This document shows, in pieces, positions 44,764-55,700 of a stretch of 64,000 bases of DNA (position 1 is its first letter; the number at the start of each line of letters is the position of its first letter). Source of the stretch: Niastella caeni (GTDB taxonomy: Bacteria; Bacteroidota; Bacteroidia; Chitinophagales; Chitinophagaceae); contig NZ_STFF01000002.1 of the NCBI RefSeq assembly GCF_004834005.1, positions 744,001 through 808,000 of the forward strand. Reading direction: 5' to 3'. Made by a program: the position numbers and the translations under genes. The notes below the pieces were generated by a model that made no database searches, had not been told where the DNA came from, and saw only the letters and a list, made by a program, of their open reading frames with translations.

Positions 44764-46257
44764 ATGAAGAGAATTGTCATCCATGCGTCATTGCATGCCC
44801 TGTTTATATGTATAACGCTTAACGCTGTTTCGCAAAAGAAAAATGCAGTTATAAAAGATGTAGTTGCCGAAGAAACAATTAAAAGCATCGATGAAAAATA
44901 TACCTATTATAAAGAGAGGGCTTTAAAAATATGGGAGTATGCCGAACTGGGTTTTCATGAAACAAGAAGTACCGCATTACTGCAAACAACGTTACGGGAA
45001 AATGAATTTGCAGTGCAGAACAATGTGGCCGGAATGCCAACTGCGTTTGTAGCCACTTATGGTTCAGGCAGGCCGGTAATTGGTTTGCTGGCAGAGTTTG
45101 ATGCATTGCCGGGCTTGTCACAAAAGGCGGTGCCTGAAAAAGAAAAAGATGCACTACGGGAAAACGGGCATGGCTGCGGCCATCATTTATTTGGCGTTGG
45201 ATCTGTAGCGGCTGCCATTGAACTGAAAGAATATTTGAAAAAACATAAGCTGAGCGGCACCATTAAAGTGTATGGAACACCTGCCGAGGAAGGCGGTTCG
45301 GGAAAAGTATTTATGGCAAGAGATGGATTGTTTGAAGGTACGGATATCGTTATGCACTGGCACCCCGATAACAAGAACCATGCAAACCCTTATACTTCGC
45401 TGGCGAATATCTCTGTAAAGTTCCGCTTTACCGGCATTGCGGCGCATGCGTCGAGGTATCCTGAAAAAGGCCGGTCGGCATTGGATGCTGTAGAAGCAAT
45501 GGATTTTATGGCTAACATGATGAGGGAACATATGCCACCAGATGCCCGGATGCATTACGTAATTACAAAAGGAGGTTCCGCTCCTAATGTGGTGCCCGAT
45601 TTTGCAGAAGTATATTATTATATGCGACACAATAACCGGGAAGTACTGGCGGGTTTGTTTGACCGGTTAACAAAAATAGGGGAAGGCGCCGCCATGGGAA
45701 CAGGAACAAAAATGAGTTATGAGATCACGGGCGCAGTATATGACCTGTTGCCCAACGATGTGCTCTCCCGCATTATGTACAATAACATGGTGAAAGTAGG
45801 CGGTGTAAAATACACGCCCGAAGAAATTTTGTTTGCGCAAAAATTACAACAAACATTATTTGATTCGGTTAAGCCCGACATTTCAGGCGTGTATGTTATT
45901 CAGCCATATAAAGACATAAGTGAAAAAACTTTTTCTGGTGGAGATAATAACTCAGGCGGGTCAACAGATGTGGGAGATGTAAGCTGGGTGGTGCCAACAG
46001 TTGGTTTAAGAGCTGCAGCATGGCCTGCAGGCATCTCAAGCCATAGCTGGCAATCAACAGCCAGCGGCGGTACCGATATAGGAATTAAAGGAATGTTTAT
46101 AGCCGCCAAAACCTTAACACTAACCGGTATTGATTTACTAACCCATCCTGATTGGGTAGATAATGCAAAGCAGGAATGGCAAAAGGCAAGAGGGGAGAGT
46201 TTTAAATACGTTCCCCTGATCGGAAATCGAAAGCCGGCATTGAATTACCGGGATTAA
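44764..46257 (+). CDS. Exported M20-family amidohydrolase (AbgB-like)
   Basis: The protein has 497 residues with a signal peptide (about 1-23). Zinc-peptidase motifs of the M20D type are clear: ALPGLSQ, then NGHGCGHHLFGVGS (about 137-150), GTPAEEGGSGK (about 178-188, with the Glu pair), MHWHPDNKN and AAHASRYPEKGRSALDAVEAM. The closest group is aminobenzoyl-glutamate utilisation protein B and related amide hydrolases. In the periplasm it would split an amide or N-acyl conjugate taken up by the SusC/SusD pair upstream. A transporter gene follows 43 bp later. Confidence 0.9.
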   Translation: MKRIVIHASLHALFICITLNAVSQKKNAVIKDVVAEETIKSIDEKYTYYKERALKIWEYAELGFHETRSTALLQTTLRENEFAVQNNVAGMPTAFVATYGSGRPVIGLLAEFDALPGLSQKAVPEKEKDALRENGHGCGHHLFGVGSVAAAIELKEYLKKHKLSGTIKVYGTPAEEGGSGKVFMARDGLFEGTDIVMHWHPDNKNHANPYTSLANISVKFRFTGIAAHASRYPEKGRSALDAVEAMDFMANMMREHMPPDARMHYVITKGGSAPNVVPDFAEVYYYMRHNNREVLAGLFDRLTKIGEGAAMGTGTKMSYEITGAVYDLLPNDVLSRIMYNNMVKVGGVKYTPEEILFAQKLQQTLFDSVKPDISGVYVIQPYKDISEKTFSGGDNNSGGSTDVGDVSWVVPTVGLRAAAWPAGISSHSWQSTASGGTDIGIKGMFIAAKTLTLTGIDLLTHPDWVDNAKQEWQKARGESFKYVPLIGNRKPALNYRD

Positions 46258-46300
46258 TGCAGGTGCTATACATAAAAACAAATTCAATAAAATAAACGAT

Positions 46301-47599
46301 ATGCTTGCCATTCTTGGCTTTACAATGGTCATAACTTTTATGTACCTGATCATGAGCGGAAAGCTCTATGCTTTAACTGCTTTGATCCTTATCCCGATCC
46401 TATTTGCATTGATTGGCGGCTTTGGAACTACTATCGGGCCCATGATGCTGAACGGGGTAAAAGCCATTGCACCTACCGGCATCATGCTCATTTTTGCCAT
46501 TCTTTATTTTTCTATTATTACGGATGCCGGGTTGTTCGACCCATTGATAAAAAGAATACTGCATTTAGTAAAAGGCGACCCCCTGAAAGTAACCATTGGA
46601 ACAGCCGTTCTTGCCCTTTGTGTTTCATTGGATGGCGATGGCGCTACCACCTATATAATTGTAGTAACAGCCATGCTGCCGCTTTACAAAAAGTTGGGTA
46701 TAGATCCATTGATATTAACGGCTATGTGTATGCTGGCTGGAGGGATTATGAATATACTGCCCTGGGGCGGTCCTACGGCAAGAACAATTACTTCATTAAA
46801 TCTTGAACCGGCACAGGTTTTTACCCCGTTAATTCCGGTAATGATATTTGGTGCGTTATGGGTATTGTTTGTAGCCTGGCATCTTGGAAAAAAAGAAAGG
46901 AAGCGTTTGGGGATAATTGATCTCAAACATCAACAGTCAATTGAGAATAGCATCGGAACAGAAAATAAAAATACCAGCCGCCCTCAATTATTATGGGTGA
47001 ATTTAATATTGACCATTTTACTGATGATTTCCCTGGTGATGAATATACTTCCCCTGGCTGTGCTCTTTATGATTGCCTTTTGCCTGGCCCTCATTATTAA
47101 TTATCCAAAACTAACGGAGCAGCGGGAAAGAATAAGTAAACATGCAGCCAATGCGTTATCAGTTGCCTCCATGGTTTTTGCTGCCGGCATTTTTACCGGC
47201 ATTCTCACCGGAACTAAAATGGTTGATGCAATGGCAGGCAGTTTAGTAGCATTGGTGCCGCATTCATTAGGGCCCAACTTTCCTTTAATAACCGGGCTAA
47301 CCAGTATGCCTTTCACTTTTTTTATGAACAACGATTCTTACTATTTTGGAATACTCCCTGTTTTATCAAAAGCCGCAGCCTCGTTTGATATCAGCAGCGC
47401 GGAAATGGCCCGCGCCTCCCTGCTTGGGCAACCGGTTCATTTGCTTAGTCCCCTGGTGCCTTCCACCTATTTACTAACAGGCATGGCTGGTGTTGATTTT
47501 GGCCGCCATCAACGCTTTACCCTTAAATGGGCAATAGGTACCGTATTGGTCATGCTGCTTTTTTGTATACTAACAGGGTCGGTGGTTGTAAGAATGTGA
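46301..47599 (+). CDS. CitMHS-family carboxylate transporter
   Basis: The protein has 432 residues and about 12 hydrophobic segments. The CitMHS/IT-superfamily motifs SLDGDGATTYIIVVTAMLPL (about 108) and GGIMNILPWGGPTARTI (about 147-163) and a second-half repeat with FFMNNDSYYFGILPVL fit proton- or metal-coupled citrate or dicarboxylate importers. It has no signal peptide beyond the first helix. It sits between the M20 hydrolase and PEP carboxykinase and probably brings the freed carboxylic acid into the cytoplasm. Confidence 0.9.
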   Translation: MLAILGFTMVITFMYLIMSGKLYALTALILIPILFALIGGFGTTIGPMMLNGVKAIAPTGIMLIFAILYFSIITDAGLFDPLIKRILHLVKGDPLKVTIGTAVLALCVSLDGDGATTYIIVVTAMLPLYKKLGIDPLILTAMCMLAGGIMNILPWGGPTARTITSLNLEPAQVFTPLIPVMIFGALWVLFVAWHLGKKERKRLGIIDLKHQQSIENSIGTENKNTSRPQLLWVNLILTILLMISLVMNILPLAVLFMIAFCLALIINYPKLTEQRERISKHAANALSVASMVFAAGIFTGILTGTKMVDAMAGSLVALVPHSLGPNFPLITGLTSMPFTFFMNNDSYYFGILPVLSKAAASFDISSAEMARASLLGQPVHLLSPLVPSTYLLTGMAGVDFGRHQRFTLKWAIGTVLVMLLFCILTGSVVVRM

Positions 47600-47652
47600 T
47601 GGTGGTAGTATTGTCAAATTATATTGATTGAAATTCAAAAAGATACTTTCGA

Positions 47653-49518
47653 ATGAAAACAAATAATGTGATCACTTTAACGAAAAAGAGAACTGCTCCG
47701 GTTGAGCATGCCGAACTTTTACGATGGGTACAGGAGATCGTAGCGTTATGTAAGCCTGATAAAGTTTACTGGTGCAATGGCAGCAAAGAAGAATATGATG
47801 CGCTATGCGCCCGGTTGGTAAAAAAAGGAACTTTTATAAAACTCAATCAACAAAAGTGGCCCAACAGTTATGCCTGTTTCAGTGATGCAAGTGATGTGGC
47901 AAGAGTAGAAGATCGTACCTATATCTGCAGCCGCAGAAGAGAAGATGCAGGGCCTACCAATAATTGGATGGAACCCGCCGCCATGAAAAGCATCCTGAAC
48001 GACCTCCTGCGAGGCAGTATGAAAGGCAGAACAATGTATATAATTCCTTATTGCATGGGACCGGTTGGGTCGGAGATCTCAAAGATTGGGGTGCAGATAA
48101 CAGACAGCGAATATGTAGTGGTGAATATGCATATCATGACAAGGGTGGGCAATAAAGCATTGAACGCTTTGGGCTCCGATGGTGAATTTATAAAATGCCT
48201 CCACTCATCCGGCGCACCGTTGCAAAAAGGTGAGCCGGATAGTAAATGGCCCTGCAACCCAACCACAAAATATATTGTGCATTATCCCGAAGAAAAAAGC
48301 ATTGTTTCCTATGGTTCGGGATATGGCGGCAATGCATTGTTGGGTAAGAAGTGTTTGGCATTACGTATCGCATCGGTAATGGGAAAAGAGCAGGGCTGGT
48401 TGGCGGAACACATGCTGATACTCGGCGTGAAAGATCCGCAAGGGAAAAAAACATATATAGCCGCAGCATTTCCATCCGCCTGTGGCAAAACAAATTTTGC
48501 CATGCTGATACCGCCTGTCGCAATGAACGGATGGAAAGTGACTACCATTGGTGACGATATAGCCTGGATAAAACCCGGAAAAGATGGGTACCTGTATGCC
48601 ATTAACCCGGAGTATGGATATTTTGGTGTGGCGCCCGGCACCAACAAAAAAACGAACCCCAATGCAATGGCGGCTATGCGTAGTAACAGCATTTTTACCA
48701 ATGTTGGCGTTACTGCTGATGGCGATGTGTGGTGGGAGGGATTAACTCCTTCTCCCCCCGCCGGTATTATCAATTGGCAGGGAAAAGTACATGACCCGGA
48801 AAGTGGCAAACCCGTTGCTCATCCTAATGCAAGATTTACAGCACCTGCATCGCAATGCCCTTCTATTGACAGTGAATGGGAAAACCCCGAAGGTATACGC
48901 ATCAGTGCATTTGTATTTGGCGGAAGAAGAGCAACAACTATTCCATTGGTTTACCAGGCTTTTAACTGGAACTATGGTGTTTATCTGGCAAGCACCATGG
49001 GTTCAGAAACAACAGCCGCTGCATTTGGAGAGCAGGGTAAAGTGAGAAGAGACCCTTTTGCCATGTTGCCTTTTTGTGGCTACCATATGGCCGATTACTT
49101 TAATCATTGGTTACAGATGGGGCGCCACCTGCCAAATGCACCCCGTATATTCAGCGTTAACTGGTTTAGAAAAGATAAAGATGGAAATTTTTTGTGGCCC
49201 GGGTTTAAAGAGAATATGAGAGTATTAAAATGGATCATTGAAAGAGTTAATGGAAATGCGTCTGCTATTGAAAGTCCCATAGGGTGGGTGCCCCGGTATC
49301 GTGATATGGATTGGACAGGTTTGGATTTCACCCGGCAACAATACCGGGAAATTATCGAAGTAGACAGGGAGGCCTGGAAAGGGGAATTGCTAAGCCATGA
49401 AGAATTGTTCGCACGTATGTACGATAAGCTGCCGAAAGAATTTATTTATATGCGGGAATTGTTGTTATCTGCTTTATGGCGTTCGCCGGAACATTGGGGC
49501 TTGCAACCTGAAAGATGA
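47653..49518 (+). CDS. pckG: Phosphoenolpyruvate carboxykinase (GTP)
   Basis: This full-length cytoplasmic enzyme (621 residues) converts oxaloacetate and GTP to PEP and CO2. The P-loop with the hyper-reactive cysteine of the GTP class is [13 protein letters not shown] (about 273-285); also seen are the substrate loop [11 protein letters not shown] (about 95-105), [10 protein letters not shown] and the guanine-binding NWFRKD region. It lies 53 bp after the CitMHS transporter gene, so imported C4/C6 acids could pass to gluconeogenesis. Housekeeping pck genes are usually stand-alone, so this placement is informative, though it may have its own promoter. Confidence 0.96.
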   Translation: MKTNNVITLTKKRTAPVEHAELLRWVQEIVALCKPDKVYWCNGSKEEYDALCARLVKKGTFIKLNQQKWPNSYACFSDASDVARVEDRTYICSRRREDAGPTNNWMEPAAMKSILNDLLRGSMKGRTMYIIPYCMGPVGSEISKIGVQITDSEYVVVNMHIMTRVGNKALNALGSDGEFIKCLHSSGAPLQKGEPDSKWPCNPTTKYIVHYPEEKSIVSYGSGYGGNALLGKKCLALRIASVMGKEQGWLAEHMLILGVKDPQGKKTYIAAAFPSACGKTNFAMLIPPVAMNGWKVTTIGDDIAWIKPGKDGYLYAINPEYGYFGVAPGTNKKTNPNAMAAMRSNSIFTNVGVTADGDVWWEGLTPSPPAGIINWQGKVHDPESGKPVAHPNARFTAPASQCPSIDSEWENPEGIRISAFVFGGRRATTIPLVYQAFNWNYGVYLASTMGSETTAAAFGEQGKVRRDPFAMLPFCGYHMADYFNHWLQMGRHLPNAPRIFSVNWFRKDKDGNFLWPGFKENMRVLKWIIERVNGNASAIESPIGWVPRYRDMDWTGLDFTRQQYREIIEVDREAWKGELLSHEELFARMYDKLPKEFIYMRELLLSALWRSPEHWGLQPER

Positions 49519-49525
49519 TTTTGCG

Positions 49526-49639
49526 GTGAATGGTGAGTGGTGAATAATACCCTACTGGGCGAGCTTCAAGAATAATAGCGAGGCTCAAAATTGAGCGAGC
49601 CCACTCACCACTCACCATTGACCATTCTCCATTGACGAT
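49526..49639. repeat. Large imperfect inverted repeat between convergent genes
   Basis: AATGGTGAGTGGTGA (49529-49543) is the exact reverse complement of TCACCACTCACCATT (49605-49619), and an inner pair of GGGCGAGC/GAGCGAGCCC-like arms lies between them. The right arm continues with CATTGACC and CATTCTCC units that resemble the repeat inside the second fecR (39346). It fills the gap between the PEP carboxykinase and S9 peptidase genes and may fold as a two-way terminator or be a non-autonomous mobile repeat. Confidence 0.7.
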
Positions 49640-51781
49640 TTATTCTACTTTCCCCTCCAACGACAATAAGAACGCATACTGCCAGGCTTTATCTTTCAGG
49701 TAATCAAAACGGCCCGAAGCGCCGCCATGCCCTGCTTCCAAATTGGTCTTGAAGAACAGTTTATTGTTGTCGGTTTTCAGCTCCCGCAATTTCGCCACCC
49801 ATTTGGCCGGTTCAAAATACTGTACCTGCGAATCGTGCAGACCAGTTGCTACCAGCATATTAGGATATGCTTTTCTTTCAACATTATCGTAAGGAGAGTA
49901 GGACTTCATATATAAATACTCCGCCTTTACAGCCGGGTTGCCCCATTCTTTATACTCGCCCGTGGTAAGGGGAATGCTGGGGTCCGACATGGTGGTGATC
50001 ACATCTACAAAAGGCACATCAGCCAATACACCATGCCACAGGTCGGGACGCAAATTGACTATAGCGCCCATCAGCAAACCGCCGGCACTGCCACCATGGG
50101 CATACAGGTGGTCTTTGACGGTATATTTCTCTTTGATGAGGAATTCACCACAATCAATAAAGTCATAAAAAGTATTCTTCTTATTGAACATATAACCCTG
50201 GTCATACCACTGGCGGCCCATTTCCTGTCCGCCCCGCACATGCGCAATGGCGTATATAAAGCCGCGGTCGAGCAGGCTGATGATATTGCTGTTAAACGCA
50301 GGCGACGTGCTGGAGCCATAAGAACCATAGGCGTACAGTAACAATGGATTGCTGCCATCTTTTTTCACCCCTTTTTTGTACACCAGCGAAATAGGCACTT
50401 TTACCCCATCCCTTACTGTAGCCCATAAGCGCTCAGCCGTATAATCGTCTTTCTTAAATCCACCAAGCACTTCTGTCTGTTTTTTCAATTCACGTTGTTC
50501 GGTGTCCATATTAAAATCAAAGATGGAAGTGGGCGTGGTCATCGATGTATAGGAGAAGCGAAGCACATTCGTGTTGTAATCCGGGTTTACGTTCGGAAAG
50601 GAAGAATAAACGGTTTCGGGAAAAGTAATATAATAATCTTTTTTACTCGTCATATTAATGACGCGGAGCTGGTTCAGGGCATCTTTCATTTCACCAAGCA
50701 CCAGGTGATTTTTAAATACCAGCAGGCTCGCTATAAATACATTTTTTCGGTGCGGGATCACCTCTTTCCAGTTGGCTTTACCTGTTTTTGTTTCAGGTGT
50801 TTCCATCAGTTTAAAGTTCGGCGCATTCCAGTCGGTACGTATATAGAATTTGTTGTTGAAATGCTCGATGGTGTATTGAAGATTTTCCTGCCGTGGTTCA
50901 AATATTTTGAAATCGCTGGTTGGGCGGGCCGCTTCCAACAGGCGGTATTCAGTGGAAACCTGGTTCATGCTGGAATAAATAGCAACGTATTTCTTCGATT
51001 TGGTGCGATATACACCAATATAAAAGCGATTGTCTTTTTCCTCGAATACCATTACGTCCTTGGCCGGGTCGGTTCCCAGTTCATGCCGCCATACCTGGTA
51101 GCCCAATAAAGTGGTCAAATCTTTTTTGATGTAGAAAATGGTTTTGTTATCAGCAGCCCATGCAATACTGTTGCCCTCTACATTAGCGATATTCTCGGGA
51201 TAAATAGTGCCGGTCACCAGGTTTTTGATCCGCAGGCCATAAATCCTTCTGCTTACAGAATCCACTGTAAATGCCAGCAGTTCATTGTTATCGCTTACAG
51301 CCCGGCCGCCAATGGAATAATACCTGAACCCTTCTGCCATTTTGTTCTGGTCGAGCATGATCTCTTCTGCTGCTTCCAGCGTTTCTTTTTTGCGGCAGAA
51401 AATGGGGTATTGTTTGCCTTCCTCAAAGCGGGAGTAATACCAGTAACCATTGTCTTTGTAAGGAAGTGATTCATCTTTTTCTTTAATGCGGGCCTTCATT
51501 TCATTAAATAGCTTTTCCCGCAGGTCCTTTGTGCTGCTCATCATTGTGTCGAGGTAGGCATTTTCTGCCTTCAGATAGTTCAGCACTTTCGGATTGTCGC
51601 GCTGGTTCAGCCAGTAATAATCATCAATTCGTTTATCGCCATGCGCAACAAATTCTTTTGGCTCTTTTTCCACTGTAGGAGGTGTAACTCCGCCAGGCCA
51701 TTGAAATGTATTCATAGAAAGGGATGGTTGACTTAAGGCCGCCAAAGGAGCAGCGATTAGCAATAATAAAATATTTCTCAT
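49640..51781 (-). CDS. S9-family serine peptidase, oligopeptidase B-like
   Basis: The protein has 713 residues with a signal peptide (MRNILLLLIAAPLAALS), so it is periplasmic. Residues about 30-430 form the seven-bladed propeller that limits access to small peptides; the C-terminal alpha/beta hydrolase domain holds the nucleophile in HGGSAGGLLMG (Ser about 564), the Asp in GLHDSQV (about 649) and the His in EAGHGGASGRF (about 686). LLYAYGSYG and GFIYAIAHVRGG are typical of oligopeptidase B/prolyl oligopeptidase. It should cleave after basic residues, which is known for the family and not tested here. Confidence 0.94.
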   Translation of the reverse strand: MRNILLLLIAAPLAALSQPSLSMNTFQWPGGVTPPTVEKEPKEFVAHGDKRIDDYYWLNQRDNPKVLNYLKAENAYLDTMMSSTKDLREKLFNEMKARIKEKDESLPYKDNGYWYYSRFEEGKQYPIFCRKKETLEAAEEIMLDQNKMAEGFRYYSIGGRAVSDNNELLAFTVDSVSRRIYGLRIKNLVTGTIYPENIANVEGNSIAWAADNKTIFYIKKDLTTLLGYQVWRHELGTDPAKDVMVFEEKDNRFYIGVYRTKSKKYVAIYSSMNQVSTEYRLLEAARPTSDFKIFEPRQENLQYTIEHFNNKFYIRTDWNAPNFKLMETPETKTGKANWKEVIPHRKNVFIASLLVFKNHLVLGEMKDALNQLRVINMTSKKDYYITFPETVYSSFPNVNPDYNTNVLRFSYTSMTTPTSIFDFNMDTEQRELKKQTEVLGGFKKDDYTAERLWATVRDGVKVPISLVYKKGVKKDGSNPLLLYAYGSYGSSTSPAFNSNIISLLDRGFIYAIAHVRGGQEMGRQWYDQGYMFNKKNTFYDFIDCGEFLIKEKYTVKDHLYAHGGSAGGLLMGAIVNLRPDLWHGVLADVPFVDVITTMSDPSIPLTTGEYKEWGNPAVKAEYLYMKSYSPYDNVERKAYPNMLVATGLHDSQVQYFEPAKWVAKLRELKTDNNKLFFKTNLEAGHGGASGRFDYLKDKAWQYAFLLSLEGKVE

Positions 51782-51870
51782 GTGTTACTATTCGGTTGCG
51801 TTGAAAATACGGAATCCGTACGCAACCATTGCTGCCGTTCATAAAGAAACCAGGAACTCAAAATAGAAAA

Positions 51871-51901
51871 TACAAAACCCGCTCCGGCAGCGGGTTTTGT
51901 A
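51871..51901 (-). terminator. Intrinsic terminator, probably for the ybaB-like gene
   Basis: TACAAAACCCGCT (51871-51883) and AGCGGGTTTTGTA (51889-51901) form a perfect 13-bp stem with a CCGGC loop. It lies 46 bp after the stop of the minus-strand gene at 51947-52249 and upstream of the S9 peptidase gene. Confidence 0.85.
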
Positions 51902-51946
51902 TTATGAAAATCTTTATGACACTGCTGGTGCTATTTTCAAACCGGT

Positions 51947-52249
51947 TTACATTCCCATACCGCCCAGCATGCCGCCGGCAACACCTTTCATTTCTTCTTC
52001 CCACATTTGTTCGGCATTCTGAAGTGCGCGGTTTAGAGCAGTGATCAGCAGATCTTCCAGTTCTTCCTTTCGTTCAGGAGCAAGTAACTGGTTATCTATT
52101 GAAATAGTTTTTATTTCTCTGTTTCCGGTCACCGATACCTTAACAGCGCCTTCACCGGCTTCGCCTTCAATAACTTTATCGGAAAGTTTTTGCTTTCCTT
52201 CCTGCATTTTCTGTTGCGCTTCCTGCAATTTGCTTAACAGATCAAACAT
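51947..52249 (-). CDS. YbaB/EbfC-family nucleoid-associated protein
   Basis: The protein has 100 residues, normal for the family: helical N-terminus (MFDLLSKLQEAQQKMQEGKQ), central beta-sheet with GEGAVKVSVTGNREIKTISI, and a C-terminal helix ending in a Met/Gly-rich tail (GGMLGGMGM). It forms dimers that bind DNA and is often co-transcribed with dnaX/recR, though here it stands alone. A TACCTTTG -7 box on the minus strand (52270-52277) lies just upstream. Confidence 0.94.
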   Translation of the reverse strand: MFDLLSKLQEAQQKMQEGKQKLSDKVIEGEAGEGAVKVSVTGNREIKTISIDNQLLAPERKEELEDLLITALNRALQNAEQMWEEEMKGVAGGMLGGMGM

Positions 52250-52269
52250 GGCTTATAATTTTAAGACTA

Positions 52270-52277
52270 CAAAGGTA
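52270..52277 (-). promoter_or_regulatory. -7 box of the ybaB-like gene
   Basis: The minus strand reads TACCTTTG, matching TAnnTTTG, with a short leader to the start at 52249. No clear TTTG is seen at the -33 position. Confidence 0.45.
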
Positions 52278-52504
52278 ATGGATTCAGCATTACCAGCTTT
52301 TTTGTGCCCGGGATCTGCTTTTTTGGTAGTGCTTTTGAGGTCGTAAAGCCTATTGATAGGTTTCGTAAAATTTATTTTATAAACCTCCGCGGAGTCATAT
52401 TTCTTCCTAGTGCTGTCGATTGGAAGGATGTCTGATTGTTTAGATATTAGTTGTTTGCAACATATAAGCTGGCAGTATGGGTTGGTATTTTTATTACCGT
52501 TATA

Positions 52505-52529
52505 TTAGTCTACTTAAATTGTAGAATAA
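52505..52529 (+). promoter_or_regulatory. TCTAC-N7-GTAGA palindrome upstream of the fourth susC
   Basis: TCTAC (52509-52513) and GTAGA (52521-52525) are perfect inverted arms around TTAAATT, flanked by TTAG and ATAA. The element ends 5 bp before the -33 box. Two more copies lie upstream of the TonB receptor gene (57525 and 57587). The position directly above -33 suits an activator. Confidence 0.65.
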
Positions 52530-52530
52530 T

Positions 52531-52561
52531 TTTGACAATACTTTTACAGCGTATATCTTTG
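52531..52561 (+). promoter_or_regulatory. Promoter of the fourth susC/susD pair
   Basis: TTTG at 52531-52534, 19 nt, then TATCTTTG at 52554-52561: a full match to the Bacteroidota consensus. It gives a leader of about 170 nt, in which I see two or three short open frames (52592-52654, 52656-52679, 52676-52711), the last pair overlapping as ATGA. Confidence 0.72.
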
Positions 52562-52737
52562 TACTGTCGTATACACTCCAGCTTATCAGGTATGGTGCTT
52601 ATTCCAGCCCGTACTGTTGTTGCTGACTTATTTCCCATTGCAATGATTGTTTGAAATGCTTCCTTTCTTAGGGGCATGACCTTCTATTCCCTGAAACGGA
52701 GTAAATATTGAACTACTGTTAACTATAACTATATAAA

Positions 52738-55700
52738 ATGACAAGATTTGTTAGGTTTACTGCTTTTGCTCTATTTGTTCTATTGCCCACATTTATCGTT
52801 GCGCAAACGAGAACGCTGCACGGCGTTGTGAAATCGAAAACAACGAAACTGCCGCTGGCAGGTGTTACGGTGTTGGGCAATACAATAAAAAACAACAGTG
52901 TTTCTGATTCCGACGGTAATTTTTCCATTACAGTAAGTAAGACTTCGCTAATCACCATTTCTTATATCGGGTACGAAACCCAGCAGGTTGTTGTTGATTC
53001 TACAACAGATCATTTAGTGATTGAGTTATCGCCATCCGAAAAATCCCTGGACGCCGTAGTGGTAACAGCGCTGGGTGTTTCGCGGCAGCGGAAATCGTTG
53101 GGGTATGCCACACAGGAATTAAGATCGGCCGATATAGCCGAGGCAAAGGAAGCCAACCTGGTAAATTCGTTGGCCGGTAAAGTAGCAGGTGTTCGCATAA
53201 CCAATACGCAGGGCGATATGGGATCATCGCGAATTATCATTCGCGGAGAAACATCTATTGCGGGCAATAACCAGCCCTTGTTTATTGTGGATGATATTCC
53301 GGTCGATAACTCGCAACTGGGCGCCGGCGGTAGCAGAGATTATCGCAATGCCATCGCCGATCTGAATGCAGAGGATATAGAAACCATCAGTGTTTTGAAA
53401 GGGCCAAATGCCGCAGCCCTGTATGGTTCAAGAGCAGCGCATGGCGTTATTCTTATAAAGACGAAGAATGGACGGAAAAAGCAGGGATTGGGCGTAACCA
53501 TTAACTCCAACACTACTTTGTCGAGCCTGTTGATCCTTCCGGAATACCAGAATGTTTTTGGCCAGGGATCGGAAGGAAAATTCAGTTATGTAGATGGAAA
53601 GGGTGGTGGTATTAATGACGGTGTGGATGAAAGCTGGGGACCCAAGCTAAACGGACAACTTATTCCCCAATTCTATTCAAATGGAACGCCTGTGCCATTT
53701 GTGGCGCATCCCAATAACGTCAGGGATTTCTTCAGAACTGGTGTTACGCTTAATAACAGTATTGCATTGGAAGGTGCAGGTGACAGTTATAATTACCGTA
53801 TCGGGTTCGGCAATGAAAAGCAATCCGGTATTGTGCCCAATAGCGAAGCCCGCAAGAACAATGTAACCTTTAACGCACAGTTTACGGTTACGCCAAAAAT
53901 AAAGATCGGGGTTAATGCCAATTACATCGTGAGCAATGCGCCTAACTTACCCGGTTCAGGCGGCAGAAGAGCCACCAGCACCATGTTGCAATTTACCTGG
54001 TTTGGCCGGCAGGTAGATATTGAACAATTACGCAACTATAAAGATGCGAATGGCAATACGTTTAACTGGAACAACAGCTATTATAGCAATCCGTTTTGGG
54101 TAGCGAATGAAAATACCGTGAGCCAGCGTCGCAATCACCTGATAGGCGGCATTAAACTGGATTATGCGATACTTGAAGGGCTGAATTTCAGTTTCCGAAC
54201 GGGCAGTGATTACTACAACGACCGGCGGAAAATTCGCGTAGCTTATGGCACCAACGGCACCCCATATGGTTCTTACCAGGAAACCGGGTATACCGTAAAT
54301 GAAAATAATACTGAGGTAACCTTGCGGTATAATAAGAATATAAACGAAGATTTCAGTATCGATGTGCTGGCAGGTGGTAATATACGTACGAAATATTATG
54401 AAGAGAATGACCAGCAGGCGCCGCGGCTGGCAGTAGCAAACGTATATACGCTTTCCAATTCAAGAGATCCGTTGGTGTCTTCCAATTTTTATTCGAAATT
54501 AAAAACCTACAGTGCGTTTGCATCGGCACAAATAGGATATAAAAATTATGCATTCGTAAATGTTACGGCGCGTAACGACCGTTCATCTACCTTGCCTGAG
54601 CAAAACCTGTCGTATTACTATCCTTCAGTAAATGCGAGTTTCGTGCTGTCAGAAGCCTTTAATTTAAAAGGCTCCGTATTGAACTACGCCCGCATTCGGG
54701 GTGGCTGGTCGAAGGTGGGAGCAGATGCCGATCCCTATCAATTGATAAACACGTACAACTTTAATGCGCCTTTCAATGGCAACCCGCAATTAACTACTTC
54801 TGGTGTTGACCTGAATCCCAACCTGCGTTCTGAAAGCACCAATTCTACAGAGCTTGGTTTTGAAGCCGGCTTATGGAATAACAGGGTGCGGCTCGATGTA
54901 AGCTTGTACAATACCAATAGTATCGACCAGATCTTAAAAGTAGATGTAAGTGCTACTTCAGGGTATACGCAAAAGTTGTTGAATGCAGGAAAGATCAACA
55001 ACAAGGGTATTGAAGTGCAGTTGGGCATTACACCCCTGAAAACAAAATTGTTTCAATGGGATGTTGATGTGAATTATGCCGCTAATAGAAGCAAGGTTTT
55101 GAAGCTGGATGATGAAGGCCGATTGCAGAACTATGTATTGGGAAGTTACCGGAATGTGCAGGTGATCGCGTCAGTTGATAAAGCGTATGGCACCTTGTTT
55201 GGTAATGCATACCTGCGCGATGCTGCTGGCAATATCATAGTCAACAATAGCGGTATTCCGCAGGCTGATCCCAATAAGAAAATGCTGGGAAAATATACCC
55301 CCGACTGGATAGGCGGCATCAATAATAATTTTTCATACAATAATTTTCGATTGTCGTTCCTTGTAGATGCCAGCATTGGCGGATCGATGTTTGCAGGTTC
55401 CAATTCAACCGGTAGCTATACTGGTGTGTTGGCTATGACCTTGCCAGGCCGGGATGCAGATCATGGCGGATTATATTACTATTATCCCGGCAATAATAAA
55501 GCGAATGGAACGGTGGCCTTGCCAAAAGGGGGTAGTGCGCCAAATGGAGAAGCAGTTTATGAGGACGGAATGATCTGGAAAGGGGTAACCAACAACGGCA
55601 ATGCCAACACAGCTATTATTCCTGCTTCGCAATATTATAAAGCGCCCAGAAGTATTGAAGAACAGTTTGTATACAGTTCATCTTACGTTAAACTTCGGGA

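Noticed and set aside
50495..51109. 204-codon plus-strand frame
   Set aside because: It is antisense to the propeller domain of the S9 peptidase and shows no domain of its own.
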